From NCBI RefSeq assembly GCF_036636695.1, contig NZ_JAVWNW010000011.1: 64,000 bases of DNA. One strand, written 5' to 3'. Origin of the DNA: Anaerorhabdus sp036636695 (GTDB lineage Bacteria; Bacillota_I; Bacilli_A; Erysipelotrichales; Erysipelotrichaceae). Below are positions 1 to 8,545 of the stretch, in pieces. Positions within the stretch are counted from its first letter, which is position 1, and each line of letters begins with the position of its first letter. The notes under the pieces were generated by a model that saw only the letters and a program-made list of their open reading frames with translations, was not told the origin of the DNA and made no database searches. Made by a program: the position numbers and the translations under genes.

Positions 1-1
1 T

Positions 2-550
2 GGGGTAACAAATAGTGATTTCTTAAGAGCTGCAATAAATGCTCGTAGAGAATCACCAATGCCCTTGTTTTCATTTATAAAAGAAATGGAAAAAACCATC
101 AAAGATTTAGAAATGAAACCAGACTTAGCTCATCGCTTTTTGAATGAGGGTTTTTCTGGTGGTGAAAAGAAACGTAATGAAATTGTTCAAATGAAATTAC
201 TAAAACCTTCTATTGCGATGTTAGATGAAATTGATAGTGGGCTAGATGTTGATGCTCTTAAAATTGTCGCAAATAGTGTTGTCGATATGCAAAAAAATAC
301 GGATTTGGGATTAATTGTAGTTTCACATTATGAACGTTTTTATCAATTATTAAAACCAACACATGCACACGTACTTGTAAATGGGAAAATTGTTATTGAA
401 GGTGCAGAAGAATTAGTAACTAAAATTGATACTGAAGGATATGATTGGTTGTACAAAGAGTTTGATCTTCAACCTGTTGTTGAGGATAAAAAACAAATGC
501 CGTTCTCACTAGGTTCTTGTGCTGCATCAAGCAAAGGTAAATTAGTATGA
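2..550 (+). CDS. sufC: SufC, Fe-S cluster assembly ATPase (partial, left end missing)
   Basis: ABC-type ATPase that partners SufB and SufD in the SufBCD scaffold for cytosolic Fe-S cluster assembly. The reading frame is open from base 2, so the gene runs off the left edge. The ATG at 59 is internal, and Walker A lies outside the window. Visible parts are the ABC signature SGGEKKRNE (bases 155-181) and a Walker B of the SufC type, MLDEIDSGLD, followed by a His switch (VVSHYERF). It overlaps sufD by ATGA, which suggests translational coupling. Family assignment is firm; only the C-terminal two thirds can be read. Confidence 0.95.
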   Translation, partial: GVTNSDFLRAAINARRESPMPLFSFIKEMEKTIKDLEMKPDLAHRFLNEGFSGGEKKRNEIVQMKLLKPSIAMLDEIDSGLDVDALKIVANSVVDMQKNTDLGLIVVSHYERFYQLLKPTHAHVLVNGKIVIEGAEELVTKIDTEGYDWLYKEFDLQPVVEDKKQMPFSLGSCAASSKGKLV

Positions 551-1359
551 AATTGTTCGATGTAGGTGGGAAGGTTAATCAAATCATTCAAGACGGTTAT
601 GAAGAATGGATTATTGATACCCTTGATCCATTAACAATCGACATTGTGTGTGATGGTCATTCAAGTATTTATTTAAATGTTAAGCAAGGTTTAAATTTAA
701 AGTTTAATGTAACGGTATTAGAAAATGCTGGATTTACATTACTCGTTTGGAATAATGCAATTGAACCTATTAATTTTGAAGAAAAATATGTTGTAAAGAA
801 AAATGGTACATTAGACTTGGCTTATGGCGAATGTAATGTGGCAGATGTTAGAAGAATAAGCCATGTCAGTTTAGAAGAAGAGGGTGCAAAAGCAACTATT
901 AAAAGTGCAACTCTTTGTCAAAATAAAAAACATATGACAATCACATGTTCATCAGATGCACCACATACTGAGGGGCAAATGGAAAACTATAGTGTTGTAC
1001 TAGAAGGTGCTGATTATGTATTGACAGCCACTGGTAAAATCGTTAAAGGTGCTTATGGTTCTAAGTCACATCAAACTTCACGAGCACTGACTATTGATGA
1101 AAGCCAAAATGCAACAATTATTCCAATGTTATTGATTGATGAAAATGATGTAGAAGCAAGTCATGCAACGAGTGTTGGACAAATTGATGAAAATCAAATG
1201 GTTTATCTACAATCACGTGGATTAAATGAAAAACAAGTTATGAGTTTAATTACAATTGGCTATTTGATGCCAATTACTGGATTTATACAAAATGAAGAAT
1301 TAAAAGAAGTATTAACAAATGTCATAGAAAGTAAGGTGACTGAATCATGTTCGATGTAA
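547..1359 (+). CDS. sufD: SufD-like Fe-S assembly scaffold subunit, short form
   Basis: SufB/SufD-family protein, second gene of a sufCDSUB operon. At 270 residues it is much shorter than typical SufD (about 430) and lacks the long N-terminal helical part. The C-terminal beta-helix portion is recognisable: VGQIDENQMVYLQSRGLNEKQVMSLITIGYLMP matches in style the end of SufB in this same operon (SRGLTKSQATEMIIMGFLEP). The start overlaps the sufC stop (ATGA) and the end overlaps sufS by 13 bp. The role in the SufBC2D complex is inferred from family and position. Confidence 0.85.
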   Translation: MKLFDVGGKVNQIIQDGYEEWIIDTLDPLTIDIVCDGHSSIYLNVKQGLNLKFNVTVLENAGFTLLVWNNAIEPINFEEKYVVKKNGTLDLAYGECNVADVRRISHVSLEEEGAKATIKSATLCQNKKHMTITCSSDAPHTEGQMENYSVVLEGADYVLTATGKIVKGAYGSKSHQTSRALTIDESQNATIIPMLLIDENDVEASHATSVGQIDENQMVYLQSRGLNEKQVMSLITIGYLMPITGFIQNEELKEVLTNVIESKVTESCSM

Positions 1360-2573
1360 AAAAAGTTAGAGAAGATTTTCCAATGTTTAAAAATAATCCA
1401 AATGTAATTTATTTGGATAATGCATCAACTACATTTAAACCTCAATGTGTTATTGACGCTGTAAATGACTATTATGTAAATGAAAGTGTAAATGTTCATC
1501 GAGGAGATTATGATTTATCTTATCAAGTTTCCAAAGAATATGAAGATGCAAGAGAAACAGTTGCGAAATTCATTAATGCAGAACCAAGAGAAATCGTTTT
1601 TACATCTGGTGCAAGTATGTCCTTAAATTTAGTTGCATATGGCTATGGACGTAAATTTCTAAAAAAAGGAGATGTTATCCTTTCTACTGAAGCAGAGCAT
1701 GCATCTAATATTTTACCTTGGTTTAAAGTCTGTGAAGAAGTTGAAACGACGATTGAGTACATTCCATTAACTGATCAAGGAGAAATGACAATTGAAGCAT
1801 TCAAAAAAGCAATTGAATCATATCCAAATGTAAAAGTAATAGCGATGGCTAATGTATCTAATGTATTAGGGTATTTACAACCAATTGAAGAAATCACAAG
1901 AATTGCTCATGAACATGGCGCAATCGTTGTCTGTGATGGAGCACAATCTGTTCCTCATGTACCATGTGATGTCAAAAAATGGGGTGTTGATTTCTTAGCA
2001 TTCAGTGGACACAAAATGTGTGCTCCTACAGGTATTGGCGTTCTTTATGGACGTTATGATTTACTTCAACTTACAGATCCATTTATGCTTGGTGGTGGCA
2101 GCAATGCTCGATTTGATATTTGTGGTAACATTTTATTAAAAGATGCACCTTATAAATTTGAATCAGGAACACCAGCAATTGAAGCAGTACTTGGACTCAA
2201 AGCGGCTGTTGAATACTTACAAAATCTAGGCATGGAAAATGTCTATAAATATGAACATGAATTAAGAACTTATGCATCAGAAAAATTACAAGAATTAACA
2301 AATATTACATTCTTTAATCCACATGCATCTACAGGAATTCTTACATTTAATGTAAACGGTGTATTTGCTCAAGATGCTGCAAGTTATTTAAGTTCAAAAG
2401 GAATTGCAGTTAGATCAGGTAATCATTGTGCCAAAATTCTTATTGAGCTTATAAAAGCATCTGAAACAATTCGTTCATCATTCTACTTTTATAATACAAA
2501 AGAAGAGGTGGATAAATTTATTGAAACATGCAAAGATATCACAGTTGAAAACTGTGTAGGCTTGTTTTTCTAG
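1347..2573 (+). CDS. sufS: SufS cysteine desulfurase
   Basis: PLP-dependent class V aminotransferase fold enzyme that removes sulfur from cysteine and passes it to SufU. At 408 residues it has the usual length. Visible motifs: YLDNAST near the N-terminus, the PLP lysine in SGHKMCAPTG (around residue 226), and the catalytic loop RSGNHCAK near residue 360 carrying the persulfide cysteine. The gene starts inside sufD and is followed 15 bp later by sufU behind an AGGAGG site, the usual Bacillota order. Confidence 0.95.
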   Translation: MFDVKKVREDFPMFKNNPNVIYLDNASTTFKPQCVIDAVNDYYVNESVNVHRGDYDLSYQVSKEYEDARETVAKFINAEPREIVFTSGASMSLNLVAYGYGRKFLKKGDVILSTEAEHASNILPWFKVCEEVETTIEYIPLTDQGEMTIEAFKKAIESYPNVKVIAMANVSNVLGYLQPIEEITRIAHEHGAIVVCDGAQSVPHVPCDVKKWGVDFLAFSGHKMCAPTGIGVLYGRYDLLQLTDPFMLGGGSNARFDICGNILLKDAPYKFESGTPAIEAVLGLKAAVEYLQNLGMENVYKYEHELRTYASEKLQELTNITFFNPHASTGILTFNVNGVFAQDAASYLSSKGIAVRSGNHCAKILIELIKASETIRSSFYFYNTKEEVDKFIETCKDITVENCVGLFF

Positions 2574-2588
2574 AAGGAGGGTATAACA

Positions 2589-3035
2589 ATGAATTCATTA
2601 TTAGATGATCCAGCAGTACTACGTGAACTAATCATGGACCATTATCAATATCCTCGTAATCATAAATTAAAAGAAGATGATTCATATGCTTCTGTGCATA
2701 TGGCATCTGATTCATGTATTGATGATATTACTGTACAAGCGAAGATAAATGGAGAAACGATTGAAGATATTTGTTTTGATGGAATTGGATGTACAATTTC
2801 AACGGCTTCTACATCAATGATGAGCGAACTACTTATCGGAAAAAACATTGAAGAAGCAAATCAAATTATTGAAAACTATTATGCGATGATTAATGAAAAA
2901 GAATATGATCCGGAAGTGTTACAAGAAGCGGTAGCCCTTAAAGGAGTTTCTAAACAAGCGAATCGTATTAATTGTGCAACCATTGGTTGGAAAGCAATCC
3001 GCCAAATGATTGATGAAAGTGAGAATAAAAAATAA
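2589..3035 (+). CDS. sufU: SufU, zinc-dependent sulfurtransferase for SufS
   Basis: Small IscU-like protein which, in Bacillota, takes the persulfide from SufS through a zinc site. It is 148 residues long. All four expected zinc ligands are present: Cys and Asp in SCIDD (family usually CGD), Cys in GIGCTIS and Cys in RINCATIG. A glycine-to-isoleucine change inside the CGD motif is the only oddity. The stop and the sufB start share one base (TAATG), consistent with coupling. Confidence 0.93.
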   Translation: MNSLLDDPAVLRELIMDHYQYPRNHKLKEDDSYASVHMASDSCIDDITVQAKINGETIEDICFDGIGCTISTASTSMMSELLIGKNIEEANQIIENYYAMINEKEYDPEVLQEAVALKGVSKQANRINCATIGWKAIRQMIDESENKK

Positions 3036-4438
3036 TGACTCAAGATGATGTACTAAAAACACAGGATGAGTATAAATATGGGTTTAGTGATGAAGATGTC
3101 AGCGTATATAAAACAAAAAAAGGTTTAACGGCTGACACAGTTCGTGAAATATCAAAAATTAAGAATGAGCCTGACTGGATGTTAGAATTACGATTGAAGG
3201 CTTTTGAAATTTTTGAAAGAATGCCTATGCAAACATGGGGACCGAGCTTAGAATCACTTAATTTTGATGATTATACGTATTATATTCGTCCAAGTAATGA
3301 TAAAGAAACAAAATGGGAAGAAGTTCCAGAAACAATTAAAAACACCTTTGATCGTTTGGGAATACCAGAAGCAGAACAAAAATTTCTTGCAGGAGTATCC
3401 ACACAATATGAATCAGAAGTTGTTTATCATAACATGCTGAAAGAAGTTGAAGATAAAGGTGTTATTTTTCTAGATACGGATACGGCACTTAAAGAACATC
3501 CAGATTTGTTTAGAAAATATTTTGGGAAAATTGTATCAGCGGCAGACAATAAGTTTGCGGCATTAAATAGTGCAGTTTGGTCAGGGGGATCATTTATTTA
3601 TGTTCCTCCAGGAGTTACTTTAGATAAGCCACTCCAATCTTATTTTAGAATTAATACTGAACGTATGGGACAATTTGAGCGTACTTGTATTATTGTCGAT
3701 AAAGGCGCAGATTTACACTATGTAGAAGGCTGCACAGCACCGACATACTCAAAAGATTCATTGCATGCGGCAGTGGTAGAAATCTTTGTTGAAGAAGGAG
3801 CTAAATGTCGCTATTCAACAGTACAAAACTGGTCGGGTAATATCTTGAACCTTGTGACAAAGCGTGCGAAAGTTGAAGCTCATGGTGCGATGGAATGGAT
3901 TGATGGAAACATTGGATCACATATTACAATGAAATATCCAGCATGTATACTTGCAGGAGAATATGCAAGAGGAATGACAATTTCGATTGCAGTTGCAAGC
4001 GAGAATCAAATACAAGATGCAGGAGCTAAAATGATTCATTTAGCACCTCATACATCAAGTACAATTATTTCTAAATCAGTTGCTCGTAAAGGTGGGGCTG
4101 TAAACTACCGTGGTTTAGTGATGCATGGGAATCAAGCAGCATACAGTAAATCTAAAGTAGAATGTGATACTTTGATTCTAGATAAGATATCAACAAGTGA
4201 TACAATTCCTACAAATACAAGTAGAAATCGTACAAGCACACTAGAGCATGAAGCAACAGTATCAAAAATATCAGAAGAACAATTATTCTATTTAATGTCA
4301 CGTGGTTTAACGAAATCACAGGCAACAGAAATGATTATCATGGGATTCTTGGAACCATTCACTAGAGAATTACCAATGGAATATGCAGTTGAATTAAATC
4401 AATTGTTAAAATTAGACATGGAAGGATCAATCGGTTAA
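3035..4438 (+). CDS. sufB: SufB Fe-S cluster assembly scaffold
   Basis: Main scaffold of the SufBCD complex, on which the new Fe-S cluster is built. At 467 residues it has normal SufB length. The conserved core is easy to see: FLDTDTALKEHPDL, YVEGCTAP, GAMEWIDGNIGSHITMKYP, and the C-terminal SRGLTKSQATEMIIMGFLEPF. Last gene of sufCDSUB. A short hairpin overlaps its stop. Confidence 0.96.
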   Translation: MTQDDVLKTQDEYKYGFSDEDVSVYKTKKGLTADTVREISKIKNEPDWMLELRLKAFEIFERMPMQTWGPSLESLNFDDYTYYIRPSNDKETKWEEVPETIKNTFDRLGIPEAEQKFLAGVSTQYESEVVYHNMLKEVEDKGVIFLDTDTALKEHPDLFRKYFGKIVSAADNKFAALNSAVWSGGSFIYVPPGVTLDKPLQSYFRINTERMGQFERTCIIVDKGADLHYVEGCTAPTYSKDSLHAAVVEIFVEEGAKCRYSTVQNWSGNILNLVTKRAKVEAHGAMEWIDGNIGSHITMKYPACILAGEYARGMTISIAVASENQIQDAGAKMIHLAPHTSSTIISKSVARKGGAVNYRGLVMHGNQAAYSKSKVECDTLILDKISTSDTIPTNTSRNRTSTLEHEATVSKISEEQLFYLMSRGLTKSQATEMIIMGFLEPFTRELPMEYAVELNQLLKLDMEGSIG

Positions 4439-4450
4439 GATTGGTCCTTT
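4424..4450 (+). terminator. Weak terminator hairpin after sufB
   Basis: GGATCAATC (4424-4432) pairs with GATTGGTCC (4439-4447) with one G-U pair, followed by only three T residues. It overlaps the sufB stop codon. Probably a leaky end of the suf operon. Confidence 0.4.
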
Positions 4451-4456
4451 ACTTCG

Positions 4457-4465
4457 TGCTATAAT
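4457..4465 (+). promoter_or_regulatory. Extended -10 promoter for fthC
   Basis: TGCTATAAT is a perfect TGn-TATAAT extended -10 element, 25 bp before the fthC start. No good -35 is visible, as is common for extended -10 promoters. Confidence 0.55.
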
Positions 4466-4489
4466 AGAGATACAAGAAGAGGTATTCTA

Positions 4490-5020
4490 ATGGAAAAAAA
4501 TGAATTGAGAACATTGGCACTTAAAAAACGTAAAGAGTGTCCTGAAAAAGGTGATAAAAGCCGTATAATTGCACTTCGTGTACTTGATGAAATTAAAGAC
4601 AAACAAGTTATTGGCCTTTATGTAAGTAAAGGTGATGAAGTTGAAACACATGATTTAATTCAAACTTGTTTGAGCCAAGGTAAAACAGTAGTTGTGCCTA
4701 AGGTAATAAAGAAAACAATTATTTTTGTTGAAATTAAATCAATGGATGATTTAGAACCAGGAGTTTTTGGTTTGTTAGAACCAAAATCAAATGATGAATA
4801 TGATTTATCAAAAATTGAAATTATGATTATCCCAATGGTAGGATTTGATTCTTTAAAACATCGTATTGGATATGGTAAAGGTTATTATGATTCAGTTTTG
4901 GATAAAATACAATGTGATTTTGTAGGCATTGCATATGCTTGTCAACAAGTGGAAGATTTCATTTGTTCAGTACATGATGTTCCAATGACGAAGATTCTGA
5001 CAGAATATTCTGAGTTTTAG
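4490..5020 (+). CDS. fthC: 5-formyltetrahydrofolate cyclo-ligase
   Basis: Converts 5-formyl-THF to 5,10-methenyl-THF using ATP, returning a storage folate to the one-carbon pool; cytosolic. Of normal length at 176 residues. The diagnostic C-terminal motif is clear: MVGFDSLKHRIGYGKGYYD (substrate and nucleotide loop). It has its own extended -10 promoter and precedes the yoaK-type gene by 13 bp, so the two may be co-transcribed. Confidence 0.93.
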   Translation: MEKNELRTLALKKRKECPEKGDKSRIIALRVLDEIKDKQVIGLYVSKGDEVETHDLIQTCLSQGKTVVVPKVIKKTIIFVEIKSMDDLEPGVFGLLEPKSNDEYDLSKIEIMIIPMVGFDSLKHRIGYGKGYYDSVLDKIQCDFVGIAYACQQVEDFICSVHDVPMTKILTEYSEF

Positions 5021-5033
5021 ATAAAGAAAAGAA

Positions 5034-5726
5034 GTGAATTGTTTGAAACATTCTACGCAAGTTTCAGACTCTTTAGGACTTGGATTACTTTTAACGCTTA
5101 GCGGTGGATTTATGGATGCATATTCATATTTATTTCGAGGTAAAGTTTTTGCCAATGCTCAAACAGGAAATATTTTACTATTAGGTATAAATATTTTCGA
5201 AGGTCAATGGGAAAATACGATTAAATATTTAATTCCTATCATTGCATTTTCAATAGGGATTGCTATTGCGGATATTGTAAGAAGAAAACTAAAAGAGCGA
5301 AAAAGTATTCATTGGAGACAAATCGCAATAGTAACAGAAGCGATGATTTTACTATTGGTAGGATTTTTACCACAAGAATTAAATTTGGTTGCGAATAGTT
5401 TAATTTCTCTAGTATGTGGACTTCAAATAGAAAGTTTTAAGAAAATACGTGGATTAGGAGCAGCAACAACAATGTGTGTTGGAAATCTTAGATATGCTAC
5501 TGAATGGTTATGTGAGTATGCATATACAAAAAATCAAGATGCGATTGAAAAAGGTTGGCTCTATCTAGCTGTAATTTTATTTTTTGTCTTTGGAGCGATT
5601 ATTGGGAGTATATGTATAAAATATTTAGGACAATATTCAATTTTTATCTGTTCAATGATTTTAATAGTAGGGTTTATTAGCATGTTTTATGATAAAGAAA
5701 AAATAATGCAGTCAAAACAAGAATGA
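5034..5726 (+). CDS. YoaK/DUF1275 family membrane protein
   Basis: Integral membrane protein of the DUF1275 (YoaK) family; function not established. The N-terminal LLLTLSGGFMDAYSYLFRGKVFANAQTGNILLLG is the family hallmark, with about six hydrophobic segments in 230 residues. The start is uncertain. GTG at 5034 has a poor ribosome site, while TTG at 5043 sits 5 bp after AGAAGTGA and may be the real one. It ends in a strong terminator. Confidence 0.8.
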   Translation: MNCLKHSTQVSDSLGLGLLLTLSGGFMDAYSYLFRGKVFANAQTGNILLLGINIFEGQWENTIKYLIPIIAFSIGIAIADIVRRKLKERKSIHWRQIAIVTEAMILLLVGFLPQELNLVANSLISLVCGLQIESFKKIRGLGAATTMCVGNLRYATEWLCEYAYTKNQDAIEKGWLYLAVILFFVFGAIIGSICIKYLGQYSIFICSMILIVGFISMFYDKEKIMQSKQE

Positions 5727-5743
5727 AAATTCTTGTTTTTTTT
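5714..5743 (+). terminator. Rho-independent terminator
   Basis: Perfect 11-bp stem (AAAACAAGAAT with ATTCTTGTTTT), GAAA loop and a T-run. It overlaps the stop codon of the DUF1275 gene and isolates it from the BlaR-like gene. Confidence 0.9.
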
Positions 5744-5752
5744 GTTCGCTCA

Positions 5753-5799
5753 TTGACAATTGTAAGTGAAGCATGTATGATTTCTTTAACGACAAATGT
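5753..5799 (+). promoter_or_regulatory. BlaR/BlaI-pair promoter with two BlaI-type operators
   Basis: TTGACA (5753-5758), 17-bp spacer, TATGAT (5776-5781): a near-consensus promoter. Two copies of the BlaI/MecI core ACAnnTGT are present, ACAATTGT at 5756-5763 across the -35 and ACAAATGT at 5792-5799 just after the start point. Both are embedded in a longer direct repeat of the form GACAAnTGTAAGTGA. This is the expected place for repression by the BlaI-like protein encoded downstream. Confidence 0.75.
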
Positions 5800-5816
5800 A
5801 AGTGAGGAGAAAACTT

Positions 5817-8060
5817 ATGGAAAAAATGATTCGTATGCTTTTTGAAGTTTCACTGACAATGACAGTTATTATTCTTATCATGCTTATTTTAAAACCATTA
5901 TTCAAAAGAAAATATGGTGTTACTATGCGATATTTTATTTGGATGTTTATCATGATACGCTTACTTTTGCCAATAAATATTTCTTTTCCCAAAGCAATTC
6001 AAGTTGAAGTTCTAACCAATCAGCAAGCCTTTATTTTACCAATGCAGAGCATGCAACAAGAGAAACTACCGAATGAGTCTTTCTTGCAAGAGAAACCTTC
6101 AACTAATTTGGTAGGTGATGATGCATCTTTAGCGATGAATAATCAAGTTACTGCTCCCACACAGTCACTTTCATCATTAATATGTCTAGGGATTTTCTGG
6201 TTCTTTGGTTGTATCACAACCTTTGTGTATCACGTGAGTAAATATCTTTACTATGCCAAAAAAGTTAAACAAACAAATATTGAATGTACAAAAGATATTC
6301 AGGATATAATGAAAAATATTTCTGCCAAATATCATAGAAAAGCAGTACTTAAGATTTATGAAAATCATTTTATTTCAAGTCCAATGTTGATGGGGTTGTG
6401 TAAACCACATATCCTTATCACAGATTCACTTCTTCCAAAGCAACAACAAGAAATAATTCTTGAACATGAATTTATTCATTATCGTAGGCATGATCTTTAT
6501 TTTAAATTGGGCTTATTTCTTGTGAAGTGTATTCATTGGTTTAATCCATTGGTGTATATCATGATTCAAGAAGCTGATAAAGATATCGAATTTTCATGTG
6601 ATGAACTTATTTTGAAGGATGCATCAATTGCCTATAGAAAAGAATATGGAAGGACAATACTTGCAATCCTACGTTCCAATATAACGAAGCAATCCATGAT
6701 TTTCACAACGAGTTTCAATGGTAATAAAAAAACAGTGGAAGAGAGATTCACTATGTTGACAGATACATCGAAAAAATCTAAAGGGTTGAAAATAATTCTA
6801 ATCTCATTCATATCGATTGTTCTTGTGACTTCCTTGATTTCTTGTGTGAAATTGGTGAAGATTAATGATGTTGTATCCATGAGTGAAAAAAACAATGAAA
6901 CAGTTTATACATTTTTCGGTGATATTCAATTTGTTTTTGACAAGAAAAGTGGACTGACACTTGATAATGTCGAAGTAGACGAAACTGTAAAAGAAGAAAA
7001 TATTACTTTCACACTATCTTATTTAAATGAATACCAAGAACCAATTGTTATCGAAATGATTATTGTAAGAGGAAGTGAAGAAAATTTTCAGCATGAGTTA
7101 TATGATGGTATTTATTTCACTAATTCAAACTACAAAATATACTATAAAGATGTACAGAAAGTTTCAGTCTATGGATTCAAAGGAAAATTTAAATTTTTCT
7201 ACAAGGGAACGGAATTTAATGATGAAACCATTAACGAAGGAATTGATACATGTTTAATTGCGACAGTGAATGGCGAGTATGACGTTGATATATCATACCT
7301 TGTTGAATATTCTGAAATGGCAGATAACATGGGTCTAGGAATTGAGATTTTAGTGGATGGGATTGCGAACACAATTCTTCCTTATGGATATAAAGTAAAT
7401 GATGAAATACTTAAAGCATGCAATATCAGTGAGAATAAATATGGGTATATTGGGGCGTATAAGCTAAATGAACGACTTGTTGATGGAATGGAGGAACGAT
7501 TAAATGATGTAAAATTTTCTATGTATGGACAACCAAAAAGCGTGATCGTTAGTGTAGATAAAGTAATTTATAATAATCACAATGAGTATGGACTTGAACG
7601 TATCATGGAAGTTTGTACAGAGGAATTTGCGCAAGAATTAGAAGAATACAAATTAGATTATATTCACATGGATAGGTATCGTGAATATATTTTAGAAGAT
7701 TCCAATGATACAATCCTCAAGGTAAAAGATATTTTAGATGAAACAATTCAACTTTCATATAATCCAACAACAAAGAAATTGTGGTTTTATCAAACAATTA
7801 ATAAGAATACAAAAAAAATACCACTTCTTTGTATGCAATTTGAATTTAGAGAAGATGGAGGTGGCGGTATTCGTAGTGTAGGAACATTGCCATTGAGTGA
7901 ATACTCAGAATATATGTTTGAAGAGACAGATTTTTTAGTAAAAGTTGAATTAGAACTTTCAGAAGAAGAAAAAAAGATTTATGCAGAATCATTTAGTTTG
8001 TTAAATACGAAAAGAGATACAATCACTGTGGATTGGCAAAGGAGCAGTAGAGATGAATAA
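5817..8060 (+). CDS. BlaR1/MecR1-like M56 metallopeptidase sensor with novel ectodomain
   Basis: Membrane zinc protease of family M56. Ligand binding outside should trigger cleavage that inactivates the partner repressor. Start chosen at ATG 5817 (AGGAGA at 5805-5810) rather than GTG 5802. Several N-terminal membrane segments are followed by HEFIH (about residues 217-221) with the downstream E of the third zinc ligand (AADKDIEFSCDELIL context), and a last membrane segment near 324-343. The following roughly 400 residues face outside and show no penicillin-binding motifs (no clear SxxK, SxN or KTG). The ligand is therefore unknown and need not be a beta-lactam. Overlaps the repressor gene by 8 bp. 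Confidence 0.85.
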   Translation: MEKMIRMLFEVSLTMTVIILIMLILKPLFKRKYGVTMRYFIWMFIMIRLLLPINISFPKAIQVEVLTNQQAFILPMQSMQQEKLPNESFLQEKPSTNLVGDDASLAMNNQVTAPTQSLSSLICLGIFWFFGCITTFVYHVSKYLYYAKKVKQTNIECTKDIQDIMKNISAKYHRKAVLKIYENHFISSPMLMGLCKPHILITDSLLPKQQQEIILEHEFIHYRRHDLYFKLGLFLVKCIHWFNPLVYIMIQEADKDIEFSCDELILKDASIAYRKEYGRTILAILRSNITKQSMIFTTSFNGNKKTVEERFTMLTDTSKKSKGLKIILISFISIVLVTSLISCVKLVKINDVVSMSEKNNETVYTFFGDIQFVFDKKSGLTLDNVEVDETVKEENITFTLSYLNEYQEPIVIEMIIVRGSEENFQHELYDGIYFTNSNYKIYYKDVQKVSVYGFKGKFKFFYKGTEFNDETINEGIDTCLIATVNGEYDVDISYLVEYSEMADNMGLGIEILVDGIANTILPYGYKVNDEILKACNISENKYGYIGAYKLNERLVDGMEERLNDVKFSMYGQPKSVIVSVDKVIYNNHNEYGLERIMEVCTEEFAQELEEYKLDYIHMDRYREYILEDSNDTILKVKDILDETIQLSYNPTTKKLWFYQTINKNTKKIPLLCMQFEFREDGGGGIRSVGTLPLSEYSEYMFEETDFLVKVELELSEEEKKIYAESFSLLNTKRDTITVDWQRSSRDE

Positions 8061-8421
8061 AATGAAAAAAATACCAGAAGCAGAGTTAGAAGTTATGAAT
8101 GTTCTTTGGAAGGCAACAGTGCCATTAAAGACGAGTGAGATTGTTGAACTTTTGGATAAGGCATGGGCAATGTCGACAGTACAAGTTTTATTGACACGAT
8201 TAGAAGAAAGAGGTTACGTACAAGGCAATAAAGAAAAAAGACTTAAATATTATCAAGCAATTTTAAAAGAAGAAGACTATAAAAAAGCAGAAACATCATG
8301 GCTATATACAAAAATTCATAATAGTTCAATGAAAAGTTTGATATCCTCATTGATTGACTCAGAGGAATTGACACATGATGATATAAATGAATTGGAAGAA
8401 ATTTTAAATAGATTAAAGTAA
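8053..8421 (+). CDS. BlaI/MecI family repressor
   Basis: Winged-helix dimeric repressor of 122 residues, inactivated by proteolysis in the BlaR/MecR systems. The start IPEAELEVMNVLWK and the recognition region MSTVQVLLTRLEERGYV are typical of the family. It probably binds the two ACAnnTGT sites upstream of the sensor gene and autoregulates this two-gene operon. No beta-lactamase or PBP gene lies beside it, so other targets must be elsewhere. Confidence 0.92.
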   Translation: MNKMKKIPEAELEVMNVLWKATVPLKTSEIVELLDKAWAMSTVQVLLTRLEERGYVQGNKEKRLKYYQAILKEEDYKKAETSWLYTKIHNSSMKSLISSLIDSEELTHDDINELEEILNRLK

Positions 8422-8443
8422 GATCAGGACTTCTGATCTTTTC
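8421..8443 (+). terminator. Terminator after the BlaI-like gene
   Basis: AGATCAG (8421-8427) and CTGATCT (8433-8439) form a 7-bp stem with a TTTT tail directly after the stop codon. Confidence 0.7.
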
Positions 8444-8468
8444 TAATATGGACAATTATAAATGTGAG

Positions 8469-8497
8469 AGTAATTGCGCAATCAATTACTTTTTTTT
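8469..8497 (+). terminator. Second terminator before priA
   Basis: AGTAATTG (8469-8476) and CAATTACT (8483-8490) with eight T residues. It lies about 30 bp after the first terminator, making a tandem stop between the BlaRI pair and priA. Confidence 0.8.
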
Positions 8498-8545
8498 ATC
8501 GATTATAAAGATGATGTGATAAAATAGGTAGGCAGGAGGACGCCT

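Noticed and set aside
8451..8468. A third BlaI-like operator after the repressor gene (GACAATTATAAATGTGAG)
   Set aside because: It resembles the upstream repeat but lacks the ACAnnTGT core spacing and lies between two terminators with no promoter.
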